A stretch of 51,263 nt of DNA from Methanobrevibacter arboriphilus JCM 13429 = DSM 1125 (lineage in GTDB: Archaea; Methanobacteriota; Methanobacteria; Methanobacteriales; Methanobacteriaceae), in NCBI RefSeq assembly GCF_002072215.1, contig NZ_JXMW01000015.1, positions 1 through 51,263 on the forward strand, given 5' to 3'. Shown in pieces: positions 1 through 9,522 of the stretch (position 1 is the stretch's first letter; each line of letters opens with the position of its first letter). Below the pieces are notes generated by a model. The model saw only the letters and a program-made list of their open reading frames with translations. It did no database searches and had not been told where the DNA came from. The position numbers were made by a program, and so were the translations under genes.

Positions 1-2
1 TT

Positions 3-2366
3 ATTCGTGGTAATACTATTTTTGCTACTAATGCTGGTTTGAATTTCGCTGGTTTAAGTGTTGGTTCATTGGTTAATGTTACTGTTGAGTATAATCGTAT
101 ATTGGCAAGTTTTGGTGTTAATATTACTGGTCATAATGATAATAGTAGTTTTGATCGTAATTGGTGGGGTGTTAATGATATTACTGGTATGATTTTGGGT
201 GTTGATACTCTTAATCATTTTATTTTGAATATTACTAATACTTCTAGTTTGGATGGTGTTCATTTTTGTGATAATGTTAGTTTTATGTTGTTAGTTTTGA
301 ATACTACGCTTAGTAATGATGGTGTTGAATTTTTACCTGATTTTGTTGTTAATGGAACTTTCAATGGTGCTGATTTTAATAGTAGTCGTGTTGATGGTTT
401 TGTTTATAATGCAACAGCTACAGCTGGTGTTCAAACTTTAGCTGCTACTTTAGATAATGTAGATGATAATGTAGCTTTTAATGCCCAATTAACTACTAAT
501 TCTAGTATAATTGTTAGTAATGATCCAGTGAGTATTGGCAATAATGTTACTATTTCTGGTCAGTTAGCTAATTATACTGGTATAACTGGTGTTAATGTTA
601 CTGTTGATGGTAATCTTTATACAGATGTTTCTGTTAATGGTACTGGTGGTTGGAATTTTAATTATACAACTAATCGTACTGGAACTATAACTGTTAGTGT
701 TACTTATGCTGGTAATGATAATTATACTGGTTTTACTAATAGTACTAGTTTTGAAGTGTTGAGGAATAGTACTAATTCTAGTATTATTGTAGCTAGTGTT
801 CAAATTGGTACTAATGTTATTATTTCTGGTGAGCTTGAGGGTTATGTTGGTAATGGATCTGATTCTTTGACTGTTAGTGTTGATGGTAATGTTTATGATA
901 ATATTATTATTAATTCTACTGGTGGTTGGAGTCTTAATTACACAACTAATCGTACTGGAAATATAACTGTTACTGTTAGCTATGTTGGTAATGATAATTA
1001 TACTAGTTTTACTAATAGTACTAGTTTTGAAGTTGTTAAGAATAGTACTAATTCTAGTATTATTGTAGCTAGTGTTCAAATTGGTACTAATGCTATTATT
1101 TCTGGTGAGCTTGTTGGTTATGTTGGTAATGGTTCTGATTTTTTGACTGTTAGTGTTGATGGTAATGTTTATGATGATGTTATTATTAATTCTACTGGTG
1201 GTTGGAGTCTTAATTACACAACTAATCGCACAGGAAACATAACTGTTACTGTTAGCTATGTTGGTAATGATAATTATACTGGTTTTACTAATGCAAGTAG
1301 TTTTACTGTGATTTTGAATGATACTAATTCTAGTATTGTTGTTAATCCAGATTCAGTGAGTATTGGTGATAATGTTACTATTTTTGGTGAGCTTGTTGGT
1401 TATGTTGGTAATGGTTCTGATTTTTTGACTTTTAGTGTTGATGGTAATGTTTATGATGATGTTATTATTAATTCTACTGGTGGTTGGAGTCTTAATTATA
1501 CAACTAATCGTACAGGTACTATTGATGTTATTGTTACTTATGTTGGTAATGAGAATTATACTGCTTTTACTAATATTACAAGTTTCAATGTTACTAAGTT
1601 ATCTAGTAGATCTACTATTGATATTCTCGAGACTGTTAAGTTTAATCAAACAGTTTTAATTTCTGGTCTTTTAACTGATCAGAACAACAATACAATAAAA
1701 AATGCTAATTTAGAACTCATTATTGAAAATGAATCATATAACATAGTTACTGATTCTGATGGTAATTGGAATTTAAATTATACTCCAAAAAAGCCAGGAA
1801 TACTTGATTTATCATTGATTTATCAAGGTGATAACCATTACGAAGGTTTTATTGAAAATAAGACTTTCAATGTTAGTAAATTAGCTACTAATTCCACTAT
1901 AAAACTTCCTAGTATTATTAAAGTAGGTGAAACTATAACAATTAATGGTAATGCCTATGATGAAAACGGTAATCCATTAGCTAATATTACTATTACTGTT
2001 ATACTTGATGGTCGTGTTTATAATTTAAGAACTGATTCTAGTGGTTTTTGGAGTTTAAAATATAAACCAACTCATAATGGTAAAATCAATATTAAATTAA
2101 CTTTTAATGGAAATGAAATATATTTAGGTTTCATTAACGATTCTAGTTTTAATGTAAAAAACAGCAACACTAATAACACTAACAACACTAATAATACTAA
2201 CAACACTAATAACAATACTAATAATACTAATAATACTAAACATACTAATACTAGTACTGGTGATTTAGTTTATGCTTCTATGAAAAAAACAGGAATTCCA
2301 ATAATAGCTGTTGTTTTATTATTGGTAGGTATTTTTACTGTTACTTTTGCAAGAAAACGAAGTTAA
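3..2366 (+). CDS. adhesin-like surface protein, 5'-truncated by the window edge
   Basis: The frame is open from the first bases, so the start lies upstream. What is visible begins with the end of a beta-helix-like stretch (about 150 residues), followed by six Ig-like (Big_3-type) repeats of about 92 residues, an Asn/Thr linker, and a C-terminal membrane helix preceded by MKKTGIPII and followed by the basic tail ARKRS. The architecture is that of Methanobrevibacter adhesin-like proteins: exported, anchored by the C-terminus, with many N-x-S/T sites. Repeats 2-4 are nearly identical in DNA, while repeats 5-6 are diverged. The C-terminal motif is shared with the second adhesin of this window (15045-16922). 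The ligand cannot be read from sequence. Confidence 0.85.
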   Translation: MRGNTIFATNAGLNFAGLSVGSLVNVTVEYNRILASFGVNITGHNDNSSFDRNWWGVNDITGMILGVDTLNHFILNITNTSSLDGVHFCDNVSFMLLVLNTTLSNDGVEFLPDFVVNGTFNGADFNSSRVDGFVYNATATAGVQTLAATLDNVDDNVAFNAQLTTNSSIIVSNDPVSIGNNVTISGQLANYTGITGVNVTVDGNLYTDVSVNGTGGWNFNYTTNRTGTITVSVTYAGNDNYTGFTNSTSFEVLRNSTNSSIIVASVQIGTNVIISGELEGYVGNGSDSLTVSVDGNVYDNIIINSTGGWSLNYTTNRTGNITVTVSYVGNDNYTSFTNSTSFEVVKNSTNSSIIVASVQIGTNAIISGELVGYVGNGSDFLTVSVDGNVYDDVIINSTGGWSLNYTTNRTGNITVTVSYVGNDNYTGFTNASSFTVILNDTNSSIVVNPDSVSIGDNVTIFGELVGYVGNGSDFLTFSVDGNVYDDVIINSTGGWSLNYTTNRTGTIDVIVTYVGNENYTAFTNITSFNVTKLSSRSTIDILETVKFNQTVLISGLLTDQNNNTIKNANLELIIENESYNIVTDSDGNWNLNYTPKKPGILDLSLIYQGDNHYEGFIENKTFNVSKLATNSTIKLPSIIKVGETITINGNAYDENGNPLANITITVILDGRVYNLRTDSSGFWSLKYKPTHNGKINIKLTFNGNEIYLGFINDSSFNVKNSNTNNTNNTNNTNNTNNNTNNTNNTKHTNTSTGDLVYASMKKTGIPIIAVVLLLVGIFTVTFARKRS
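495..1604 (+). repeat. 276-bp in-frame tandem repeats (Ig-like domains)
   Basis: The marker actaattctagt recurs at 495, 771, 1047 and 1323, giving exact 276-bp spacing (92 codons). The next two domains start about 282 bp apart. Repeats from 771 on are almost identical, so this array should expand and contract by recombination and is prone to assembly collapse. Confidence 0.85.
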
Positions 2367-3100
2367 AAACACATTTAAAATTATATTTTATTTGGGGAGA
2401 ATTGATTATTTTTCTCTTTTTATTTTTTTCTATTTTTTATATTTATATTTTTTATAATATTAATAATAATACTAATGATAATATTAATACTATCATTAAA
2501 ACGATTGATAACATTAATAATGCTAATAATGTTAATACTATCTCTAATATTATTAATACTATTAATACTACTAATATTATTTAATAATACTATTTAATAA
2601 TACTGATATTATTAATAATACTAATAATTTTGCAATTCTGATAATACTAAAATTTTGATAGTTTTGTAATTAGATTTTTATAATACTTTGAACATAGTAA
2701 AAATATTAGATAAAGTTAATATTTTATATCTATTATAAATGTTATATTTATTATGAATTTTTATATTGTTATATTATTATAATTTATATTATTATAATTT
2801 AAAATAGTAATATTTAAAATAGTATTTAAAATAGTATTATTTAAGATATTAATATTTAAAATATCAAATTTAAAATATTAAACTTAAAATATTAAACTTA
2901 AAATTTTATATTTATAATATTAATTTTAGTATATAAGTTTATATTATTATTAAGTTTAGTATATAATTCTATATTATTATTAAGTTTATAATATAAGTTT
3001 AGAATATTAAATTTAGAATATTAATGGTATATTAATTAATTGATTATATATAATAATAGTTTATTGTTATTACATCCAATTCTTAGCTAAAATATTATAT
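2367..3100. other. AT-rich intergenic, no gene seen
   Basis: This is low-complexity sequence with direct repeats: AAT/ATT trinucleotide runs to about 2600, then repeated aatattaaacttaaa units around 2860-2910 and repeated tatattattattaagttta units around 2940-2995. A 60-codon open frame at 2402-2584 is a translation of the trinucleotide run and is not taken as a gene. The end nearest serA holds its promoter. Confidence 0.6.
3043..3054 (+). promoter_or_regulatory. possible TATA box of serA
   Basis: A TATA-like element (attatatataat) lies about 60-70 bp upstream of the serA ATG. This would place transcription start near 3078 and give a short leader carrying the aggtga ribosome binding site. 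In such AT-rich DNA the call is only suggestive. Confidence 0.35.
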
Positions 3101-3111
3101 AGGTGAATTTA

Positions 3112-4683
3112 ATGAAGGTAATAGTTGCAGATTCAATAAATCAAAAAGGTATTGATAATTTAAAAGAAGTAGCGGAAGTTGTGGTTGACACTGATATAAC
3201 TCCAGAGGAATTGCTTAGTACTATATCTGAATATGAAGCAATAATTGTAAGAAGTAGAACTAAAGTAACTCGTGAAGTAATTGAAAAAGCAGACAAGCTT
3301 AAAATAATAGCTAGAGCTGGTGTAGGTGTAGATAATGTGGATATAGAAGCAGCTACTGAAAAAGGAATAATGGTAGTAAATGCACCAGAATCAACTTCAA
3401 TTACTGTTGCTGAGCATACTATGGGTATGATGCTTACAGCTGCAAGAAAAATAGCTATTGCTGATAAATCTGTTAAGGAAGATAAATGGGAAAAAAGCAG
3501 ATTTATGGGTGTTGAGCTAAGAAATAAAACTCTTGGTGTTGTAGGAATGGGAAGAATTGGTTCTCAAGTTGTAAATCGATGTAAAGCTTTTGAAATGGAT
3601 GTAATTGTATATGACCCATATTTACCTAAAGAAGTAGCTAAACAGATGGGTATTGATCTTGCTGATCTTGAAACAGTATTAAAAGTTTCAGATTTTATAA
3701 CCATTCATGTTCCATTAACTCCTGAAACAAAACACTTAATATCTAAAAAAGAATTAGAAATAATGAAAGATGATGCATTTGTTGTCAATTGTGCAAGAGG
3801 AGGTATTATTGATGAAGATGCATTGTATGATGCTTTAAGTAATGATAAGATTGGTGGTGCTGCTCTTGATGTTTATGAAGAAGAACCTCCAAAAGGAAGT
3901 AAACTTTTAAGTTTAGACAATCTTGTAGCTACTCCTCATATTGCTGCTTCAACTAAGGAAGCTCAAAGAGATGCAGCTATTATAGTGGCTAATGAAGTGA
4001 TTGAAGTTTTAAAAGGTGGAACTCCAAAGAATGTTTTAAATATGCCTGTAGTTGATTCAAAGACTTATGAAGAGATAAAACCTTATGTTAATTTATGTAA
4101 AAAATTAGGTAGTTTTGCTTCTCAATCTATTAATGGTCAGATAAAGGAAATCGAAGTTGTTTATTGTGGAGAACTTAGTGAAACTCCTCATCAGGATATA
4201 TTAACTAGAACTGTTCTTCAGGGTGTTCTAAATCATGTTTTAATCGACCCAGTTAATATGATCAATGCTCCAACAATTGCACAAGAAAGAGGAATAAGTA
4301 TAACTGAAGGAAAAACTTGTGATTCTAAAGGATATGATTCATCAGTTAGAGTTAAGGCAATTACTGATGATGATGAATTTTCAGTAGAAGGAACTGATTT
4401 ATATGATCCAGCAATTATAAAAATTAATGATTATTGGGTTGATGTAAAACCAGAAGGACACATGTTTATATCTAAATATAATGATATTCCTGGAGCTATT
4501 GGTACTATTGGAACAAAATTAGGTGAAAGAAATATAAATATTGGTACTATGCAGGTTGGTAGGGATATAGCTGGTGGAAATGCTATAATGATTTTGACAG
4601 TTGATCAAAAAATCCCTGATGATGTTATGGAAGAAGTAAGAAATCTTGAAAATGTTTTTGATGCTGTTGGATTAGAGCTTTAA
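3112..4683 (+). CDS. serA: D-3-phosphoglycerate dehydrogenase
   Basis: Oxidises 3-phosphoglycerate with NAD in the first step of serine synthesis (cytosol). The 523-residue length is that of the long PGDH type: catalytic and nucleotide-binding domains (Rossmann motif GMGRIG near residue 150; catalytic-region motifs CARGGIIDE and PHIAAST), then an intervening ASB domain, then a C-terminal ACT domain (from [16 protein letters not shown]) that usually mediates serine feedback. The start at 3112 is preferred over GTG 3103, because the ribosome binding site aggtga (3101-3106) lies 5 nt before the ATG and overlaps that GTG. It is a single gene with its own terminator-like hairpin downstream. Confidence 0.95.
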   Translation: MKVIVADSINQKGIDNLKEVAEVVVDTDITPEELLSTISEYEAIIVRSRTKVTREVIEKADKLKIIARAGVGVDNVDIEAATEKGIMVVNAPESTSITVAEHTMGMMLTAARKIAIADKSVKEDKWEKSRFMGVELRNKTLGVVGMGRIGSQVVNRCKAFEMDVIVYDPYLPKEVAKQMGIDLADLETVLKVSDFITIHVPLTPETKHLISKKELEIMKDDAFVVNCARGGIIDEDALYDALSNDKIGGAALDVYEEEPPKGSKLLSLDNLVATPHIAASTKEAQRDAAIIVANEVIEVLKGGTPKNVLNMPVVDSKTYEEIKPYVNLCKKLGSFASQSINGQIKEIEVVYCGELSETPHQDILTRTVLQGVLNHVLIDPVNMINAPTIAQERGISITEGKTCDSKGYDSSVRVKAITDDDEFSVEGTDLYDPAIIKINDYWVDVKPEGHMFISKYNDIPGAIGTIGTKLGERNINIGTMQVGRDIAGGNAIMILTVDQKIPDDVMEEVRNLENVFDAVGLEL

Positions 4684-4685
4684 TT

Positions 4686-4722
4686 AAGAATATTTTTATA
4701 TTCTTATTTTTATTTTATTTTA
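4686..4722 (+). terminator. hairpin plus T-rich tract after serA
   Basis: An 8-bp perfect stem (aagaatat / atattctt) with a TTTT loop starts five bases after the serA stop and is followed by a long T-rich run. The T-tract itself is sufficient for archaeal termination; the hairpin strengthens the call. Confidence 0.55.
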
Positions 4723-4723
4723 A

Positions 4724-4906
4724 TTATTTTTATTTCATTTTTAGATAGCTATTTCTTATTTATTATTATTTTGTTTCAACTATTTTTTATTATTTTTATT
4801 TCATTTTTAGATAGCTATTTCTTATTTATTTTTATTTTATTTCAACTATTTTTTATTATTTTTATTTTCATCTTTAGATAGCTATTTTTTATTATTTTTA
4901 TTCTAT
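4724..4906. repeat. 66-bp tandem repeat, about three copies
   Basis: The motif ttagatagct recurs at 4741, 4807 and 4874 inside nearly identical 66-67 bp units made of T-rich sequence. The rest of the gap (4907-5278) is AT-rich without a recognisable gene; it must hold the promoter of the PRC-barrel gene. Confidence 0.7.
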
Positions 4907-5278
4907 TTTTCTAAATATTAGAAAAAATTATTCATATTTTAATCATTATTTTTAAATCTTTTTTTATTATTTATATTTGAAATATTTCATTATTTTTAAT
5001 AGATTTCCTTGTTATTACCAAAACTATTTATATTATCAAAAATAAGATAATATATATTCTTAATTATATTTTATTAGTAAATAAATGACGATAAAATAAA
5101 ACGATAAACAAACTATAAAATTGTTTATAATTCTTCAATAAAAAATAAAAATAATTTAATAAAAAAATAATTTGATAAAAATTATATATTTTTATAATAT
5201 AATTATTTTTGATATATACTATTACAAATAACATTTAATAATAATTATAATTTGAATTAATAGGGGTATGGTGAAAAA

Positions 5279-5650
5279 ATGGTAGAAGTTTCAAATCTTT
5301 ATGATTTAGATATATATACTATTACAGGTCAGTATGTTGGGCGTGTTGTAGATGTAGTTCTCAATATTAGGATGGGAACAATTTCTAAACTTCAAGTAAA
5401 GGCTTTAGAGCCTGAAAACAAAAATGTTGGAATTAGAGATATTTTTAGAAATGGATTACAATTTGTTCCAGAAGAAAATGAGATGAGGGCTTTTCAAGAA
5501 GGAGTTCTTAACGTAGACTTTGATAAAGTCAGAGCTATTGGAGATATTATGTTAATAGATCCTCAAGATATTCAAAGACAATCTCAAACAGCTCAAACTC
5601 AACCACAGGGTCAAGTTCCAGATAAGGAGCCTCAAAACCAAATGCAATAA
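5279..5650 (+). CDS. PRC-barrel domain protein
   Basis: This is a 123-residue protein whose first 80-90 residues match the PRC-barrel fold: ... ITGQYVGRVVDVVLN near the start and VRAIGDIMLI at the end of the barrel. A Gln/Pro-rich flexible tail follows (residues ~98-123). Archaeal PRC-barrel proteins include adaptor proteins of SepF/FtsZ-based division (CdpB family of haloarchaea) and other small cytosolic adaptors. The assignment of a division role here is inference. The ATG follows ggtga with a 5-nt spacer. It stands alone between long AT-rich gaps. Confidence 0.75.
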   Translation: MVEVSNLYDLDIYTITGQYVGRVVDVVLNIRMGTISKLQVKALEPENKNVGIRDIFRNGLQFVPEENEMRAFQEGVLNVDFDKVRAIGDIMLIDPQDIQRQSQTAQTQPQGQVPDKEPQNQMQ

Positions 5651-6322
5651 AAATTTTAACAGTTAATTTCTTAAATTATTATTTGAATTGTTGATTTCAT
5701 TAGCCTTGTTAGAATGTATTATCTATTAATTTAATAATCATTTTATATTTATTTAATAAGGTTATTTAATATAATAATCATAATTTTATTATTTTTTCAT
5801 TATTTCCATATTTAAACAACAAATATTAAACACATTTTTATTACTATAACTTTTCTATTAATATAATAATTTCTTTATATTAATGCATGATTTTTTAATA
5901 AATATCATGTTTAATATAAAATTATTTTTAATAAGATTGATTTTAATAGAGTTATAAATAATTCTTAGTATAAAATTATAAATATTTCTTAATATAAAAT
6001 TACAATATGTTAATAGATATTTTTATTAAGTTTTAAAATTTAATGTTTTAAAATTTTAATTAAGTCTTTTAAGTTTTAATCAATCTTTTTAAGTTTAATT
6101 AAGTTTTTTAGATTTTATTTAACTTATTTATATTATAATATCTTATTTTATATTATAGTATTCTATTTAATTTATAATTTAACTTATTAAATTGTTTAAT
6201 TTATTAATTCTTATTTAATTATTATTTAATTATTATTTAATTCTTCGTTTAAATGGGTTTTATGTGTTAGATAGTGTTTAAATAAGTTTATTAAATACTT
6301 TTAGTTCTAATAAAGTGGTCTT
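5651..6322. other. long AT-rich intergenic, no gene seen
   Basis: There are 670 bases of A/T-rich sequence with loosely repeated ttttaagttttaat-like units (about 6030-6120) and ttatttaattatt units just before nadX. I see no ORF with a ribosome binding site and no GC-richer island suggesting an RNA gene. Confidence 0.5.
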
Positions 6323-7087
6323 ATGATAGTTGGAATATTAGGTTGTGGGGCAATAGCTAGCATCATTTTAAATAATTTTTTATCTAAAGATAGTGGAATT
6401 GATATTAAATATTTTTATGATCATGATATGGAAAAGGCTGAAAATTTAGCTACTATATCTGATGGAATAGCTGTTTTAGATATTGATGATATGATTGATA
6501 ATGTTGATTTAGTTTTAGAAGCTGCTTCTCCTATTTCTGTTGAAAAATTCGGCCTTAAAGTTTTAAAAAAAGGTAAAAATATTATTATTATGAGTATCGG
6601 TGCTCTCATGGATAATAAATTCAGAGATCGCATGATTGAAGCTGCTACTAATAATGATGCTAAAATATTTGCTCCATCAGGAGCTATCGTTGGATTGGAT
6701 GGTATTAAAGCTGCTTCAATTGGAAAAATCAATAGGGCTACTTTAACTACAAGAAAACCACCTAGATCTCTTGGAAAACTTGTTGATGAAGAAGAAATTC
6801 TCTATGAAGGAAAAGCATCAGAAGCTGTTAAAATGTTTCCTGTAAATATTAATGTAGCAGCTGCTCTTAGTATTGCTTGTAATTTAGATGTTGATGTTAA
6901 AATTATTGTTGATCCTAAAGTCGATAAAAATGTCCATGAAGTGATTGTTGAAGGAGATTTTGGTCAATTTAAAACTAGAACTGAGAATTTACCTTGTGAA
7001 GTTAATCCTAAAACCAGTATGTTAGCTGCTTACTCAGCAATTAAACTATTAAAAAGTTTAAATGAGAATTTTATAATGGGGACATAA
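6323..7087 (+). CDS. nadX: L-aspartate dehydrogenase
   Basis: NAD(P)-dependent oxidation of L-aspartate to iminoaspartate, the first step of NAD synthesis in organisms using AspDH instead of NadB. The 254-residue protein has an N-terminal Rossmann motif (GILGCGAIA, residues 4-12) and the family's C-terminal segment including [15 protein letters not shown] (around 117-131) and [18 protein letters not shown]. Length and motif order fit the archaeal AspDH family. The ribosome binding site is weak (gtggt a few bases upstream). The gene is followed by a 60-bp tandem repeat and then thg1. Confidence 0.9.
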   Translation: MIVGILGCGAIASIILNNFLSKDSGIDIKYFYDHDMEKAENLATISDGIAVLDIDDMIDNVDLVLEAASPISVEKFGLKVLKKGKNIIIMSIGALMDNKFRDRMIEAATNNDAKIFAPSGAIVGLDGIKAASIGKINRATLTTRKPPRSLGKLVDEEEILYEGKASEAVKMFPVNINVAAALSIACNLDVDVKIIVDPKVDKNVHEVIVEGDFGQFKTRTENLPCEVNPKTSMLAAYSAIKLLKSLNENFIMGT

Positions 7088-7140
7088 GTCTAGGTAACAT
7101 AAGTATAAATTTTACTACATAAAATAAATATTACTAAAAC

Positions 7141-7275
7141 TAAATACTAATAAAATAAATAATATTAAATTAAATATTAGTAAAATGGATATTAATAAGC
7201 TAAATAATAGTTAAATAAATAATATTAAACTAAATATTAGTAAAATTAATATTAATAAGCTAAATACTAAATAAA
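7141..7275. repeat. 60-bp direct repeat, 2.2 copies
   Basis: Units at 7141-7200 and 7201-7260 agree at nearly all positions (for example the shared end attagtaaaa...attaataagc), with a partial third unit from 7261. It fills the gap between nadX and thg1. Confidence 0.8.
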
Positions 7276-7293
7276 TTACACTTTATTTAAGTT

Positions 7294-8049
7294 ATGAAAG
7301 AATTTGTGAATTATATGAAAGAATATGAAATTTATAATAATTTAAAAGTTCCTAAAGGATTCAAATTAATTTTAAGGTTAGATGGAAGAAATTTTCATAG
7401 TTTATCTAAGAATTTAGGTTTTAAAAAACCATACGATGAAAATTTCATTAAATCGATGATTAATACATCTCAAGATATTTTTAAAGAGTTTTCTCCATTA
7501 TTCATATACACTTTTTCTGATGAAATAAATATATTACTATCTGAAATACCTTTTTCTGGAAGAATTGAAAAATTAAACTCTGTTTTTCCCAGTTTGGCTT
7601 CTAGTTCTTTGGCACTTAACTTAAATAAATATTTTAAACCAACTCATTCTATTATAATTTCGTTTGATTCAAGGATTATTCCAATAGCTAATAAAGATGA
7701 TATCGTTAAATACTTTAAATGGAGGCAGGATGAATCTTGGAGAAATTGTATAAATAGTTATGGTTATTGGGTATTAAGAAAAAATTATTCACCTAAAGTA
7801 GCTACTCAAAAATTGAAAAATCTTAAATCTTCTGATATTCATCAGCTATTGTTTGAAAAAGGAATCAATTTAAATAATGTCCCTATTCATCAAAAAAGAG
7901 GAATAGCTATTTATAAACAAAAAGAAAAGATTTTTGGATTAAATCCAATAAAAAATAGAGAAGAACCATCTTATAGAAATAATTTAATTATAGATAAAAA
8001 TATTACTATTTTTAATAAAGAATTCTTTAAAAATATTGATATTATATAA
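7294..8049 (+). CDS. thg1: tRNA(His) guanylyltransferase (Thg1 family)
   Basis: Adds a guanylate to tRNA 5' ends (G-1 of tRNA-His, or 5' repair by Thg1-like proteins) in a 3'-5' polymerase reaction. The 251-residue protein shows the two metal-binding carboxylate motifs of the family: RLDGRNFH (about residues 29-36) and FSDEIN (about 75-80), plus the KWRQDESWRNCINSYGYW segment. Archaeal members may act as template-dependent 5' repair enzymes rather than strict G-1 enzymes; sequence alone does not separate these. No clear ribosome binding site precedes ATG 7294; ATG 7315 is an alternative start. Confidence 0.9.
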   Translation: MKEFVNYMKEYEIYNNLKVPKGFKLILRLDGRNFHSLSKNLGFKKPYDENFIKSMINTSQDIFKEFSPLFIYTFSDEINILLSEIPFSGRIEKLNSVFPSLASSSLALNLNKYFKPTHSIIISFDSRIIPIANKDDIVKYFKWRQDESWRNCINSYGYWVLRKNYSPKVATQKLKNLKSSDIHQLLFEKGINLNNVPIHQKRGIAIYKQKEKIFGLNPIKNREEPSYRNNLIIDKNITIFNKEFFKNIDII

Positions 8050-8086
8050 GATACAAATAATATATAAAAATTCAATCGGTGCAAAT

Positions 8087-8515
8087 ATGGGATTAGGAAA
8101 CTTGTTTTCAAAGATTTTTGGGAATAATAAATATAAATTCAGTGAGGTTCACATAGATAGTGAAGTAATAGACTCTATAATATGGTATGCAAGGAGTTCT
8201 GATCCTGATGAATTTATGGCTATTTTTGATGGTGAGGTTAAAAATGAGATTCTTCACATTACTGGGTTAGTATTTTTACCAACACAAACATCTGGTGAAG
8301 GAGCTATTGTAAATACTGGAATGCTTCCAGTTATGACAACTCAGTGGGGTTCAGTTCACAGTCACCCAGGACCTAGTGCATTACCATCAGATACAGATTT
8401 ATTTACCTTTGCTAAAACAGGATTGTTTCATATGATAATCTGTCAACCATACAATGTTGATGATATTTTAGCTTATAATAGATATGGTGAGTTTACTGAT
8501 TATAAAATAATATAA
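8087..8515 (+). CDS. JAMM/MPN-domain metalloprotease-like protein
   Basis: This is a 142-residue protein with a full JAMM zinc signature: Glu in DEFMAIFDG (about residue 42), HSHP (H91, H93) and SDTD ending in D104. Archaeal JAMM proteins are isopeptidases that remove ubiquitin-like SAMP modifiers or similar; the substrate here is unknown. The start was moved to ATG 8087: a frame starting at 8036 overlaps the thg1 end, whereas 8087 has cggtg upstream and begins with the hydrophobic MGLGNLFSKIF, followed by the domain. It is close behind thg1 and possibly cotranscribed. Confidence 0.85.
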   Translation: MGLGNLFSKIFGNNKYKFSEVHIDSEVIDSIIWYARSSDPDEFMAIFDGEVKNEILHITGLVFLPTQTSGEGAIVNTGMLPVMTTQWGSVHSHPGPSALPSDTDLFTFAKTGLFHMIICQPYNVDDILAYNRYGEFTDYKII

Positions 8516-8519
8516 AAAA

Positions 8520-8610
8520 TAAAATAAGATAAATAACAAGATAAATAACAAGATAAATAATAAGATAAATAATAAGATAAAATAAATAATAAGATAAAAG
8601 AATAAGATAA
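8520..8610. repeat. short tandem repeat of aagataaataa units
   Basis: At least six imperfect copies of a 12-15 bp unit (aagataaataac / aagataaataat) directly follow the JAMM gene stop. There is no coding potential. Confidence 0.7.
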
Positions 8611-8678
8611 TAAAAAATAACAACAAAAAATATCAATTAAAAAAAGAAAAATAAGATAAAAAATAAAAAACAAGAATT

Positions 8679-8855
8679 CTAAGTTTTTTTATCATCAAAA
8701 ATCTTTTTCTGCATTACTAAACCAATAATTCCTGCTATAATTAGTCCTAATATGAATCTAATCATGCCTACTGGTAGGAAGAAATACAGAATTAATATTG
8801 CAATTAAAAGTACTATACTAAGTCCAACTAGTTGGATTATCTTTTCTTTTTCCAT
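8679..8855 (-). CDS. small two-helix membrane protein (58 aa)
   Basis: It begins MEKEKIIQLVGLSIVLLIAI and ends with KKIFDDKKT. Two hydrophobic segments (about residues 8-28 and 31-48) are separated by a PVGMIR turn, and both ends are charged. The ribosome binding site gaggt stands 6 nt before the ATG. It was found by reading the minus strand and is shorter than usual ORF cut-offs. No family is recognised; a second 58-aa two-helix protein lies at 34090-34266. Confidence 0.7.
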   Translation of the reverse strand: MEKEKIIQLVGLSIVLLIAILILYFFLPVGMIRFILGLIIAGIIGLVMQKKIFDDKKT

Positions 8856-9126
8856 TTATTAACCTCTAAATTAATTAAAATATTTATAATTCTATTATAT
8901 TAAGCTTTACTAAATATTTTTATTCAAATAATAATAGCTATTTAAGTAATAATGGTTATTTGAATAACGCCTATTTAATTAATAGCAGCTATTCAAATAA
9001 TAATATTAATAGTAATATTGATAATAATGTTAATAGTAATATTAATGATATTTATTCAAGTAAGAATAACTATTTAACAATAATAAATATTTGTAAAGAG
9101 AATATTACTTAGAAATAAGGGATTAT

Positions 9127-9426
9127 CTATTCTTCTTTTTCAAAAAATATTCTATATGGTTCTGGTAGTATTTTTGGGCGTTCATCTGATAAGTTATGTG
9201 CATAAGCTAATACTTTGATTATATACTTCACATATCCTTGAACAAATTTACTTAGATATTTGTTTCTAAATCCAAATATTAATACTATGAACCATTGTAT
9301 TAAGTGGCATATTCCTGCTAAGATAGTATATACATGTATTATTAATAATATGGGTATTAAATATATTATCCTTATGAAAAGTTCTATCCTGCTTGCTTTT
9401 CTTTGATATTTTAAGTATTCTTTCAA
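9127..9426 (-). CDS. DUF4389-like membrane protein
   Basis: A ~100-residue protein with a basic N-terminus (KEYLKYQRKASRIELFIR), two hydrophobic stretches (about residues 18-42 and 45-55), and a C-terminal part VQGYVKYIIKVLAYAHNLSDERP. This resembles DUF4389 proteins, which have the order HxxxWF-xG-x-R...YxxRVxAYxxLLTDxYP. The function of the family is unknown. Start choice: gggtgag (9437-9431) is a good ribosome binding site for TTG at 9426; GTG at 9435 lies inside that site. It lies immediately upstream of the IS insertion, transcribed in the same direction as the transposase. Confidence 0.65.
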   Translation of the reverse strand: MKEYLKYQRKASRIELFIRIIYLIPILLIIHVYTILAGICHLIQWFIVLIFGFRNKYLSKFVQGYVKYIIKVLAYAHNLSDERPKILPEPYRIFFEKEE

Positions 9427-9497
9427 TATTCTCACCCTTTAAATTATTTATATATTATTATATTTGAAGGGCTTATTTAATATCTTCTAAAAAATAT

Positions 9498-9505
9498 AAT
9501 CTTCT
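9498..9505. repeat. target-site duplication, left copy
   Basis: The 8-bp sequence aatcttct directly abuts the left end of the IS and is repeated exactly at 10751-10758 at the right end. Confidence 0.9.
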
Positions 9506-9522
9506 TAGGGTGCTAGATTTTT
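9506..9522 (+). repeat. IS terminal inverted repeat, left
   Basis: Reads TAGGGTGCTAGATTTTT; the transposase stop codon (complement of 9521-9523) overlaps its inner end. Confidence 0.9.

Noticed and set aside
66-1659. Open frames antisense to, or in another frame of, the first adhesin (66-263, 564-1079, 1435-1659)
   Set aside because: They mirror the repeat structure of the coding frame, have no ribosome binding sites and show no domain.
2402-2584. 60-codon ORF rich in Ile and Asn
   Set aside because: Pure AAT/ATT run without ribosome binding site; amino acid pattern is a by-product of the trinucleotide repeat.
4724-4906. Possible CRISPR array
   Set aside because: Units are contiguous 66-bp tandem copies without unique spacers; no cas genes in the window. 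The same applies to the other tandem repeats.
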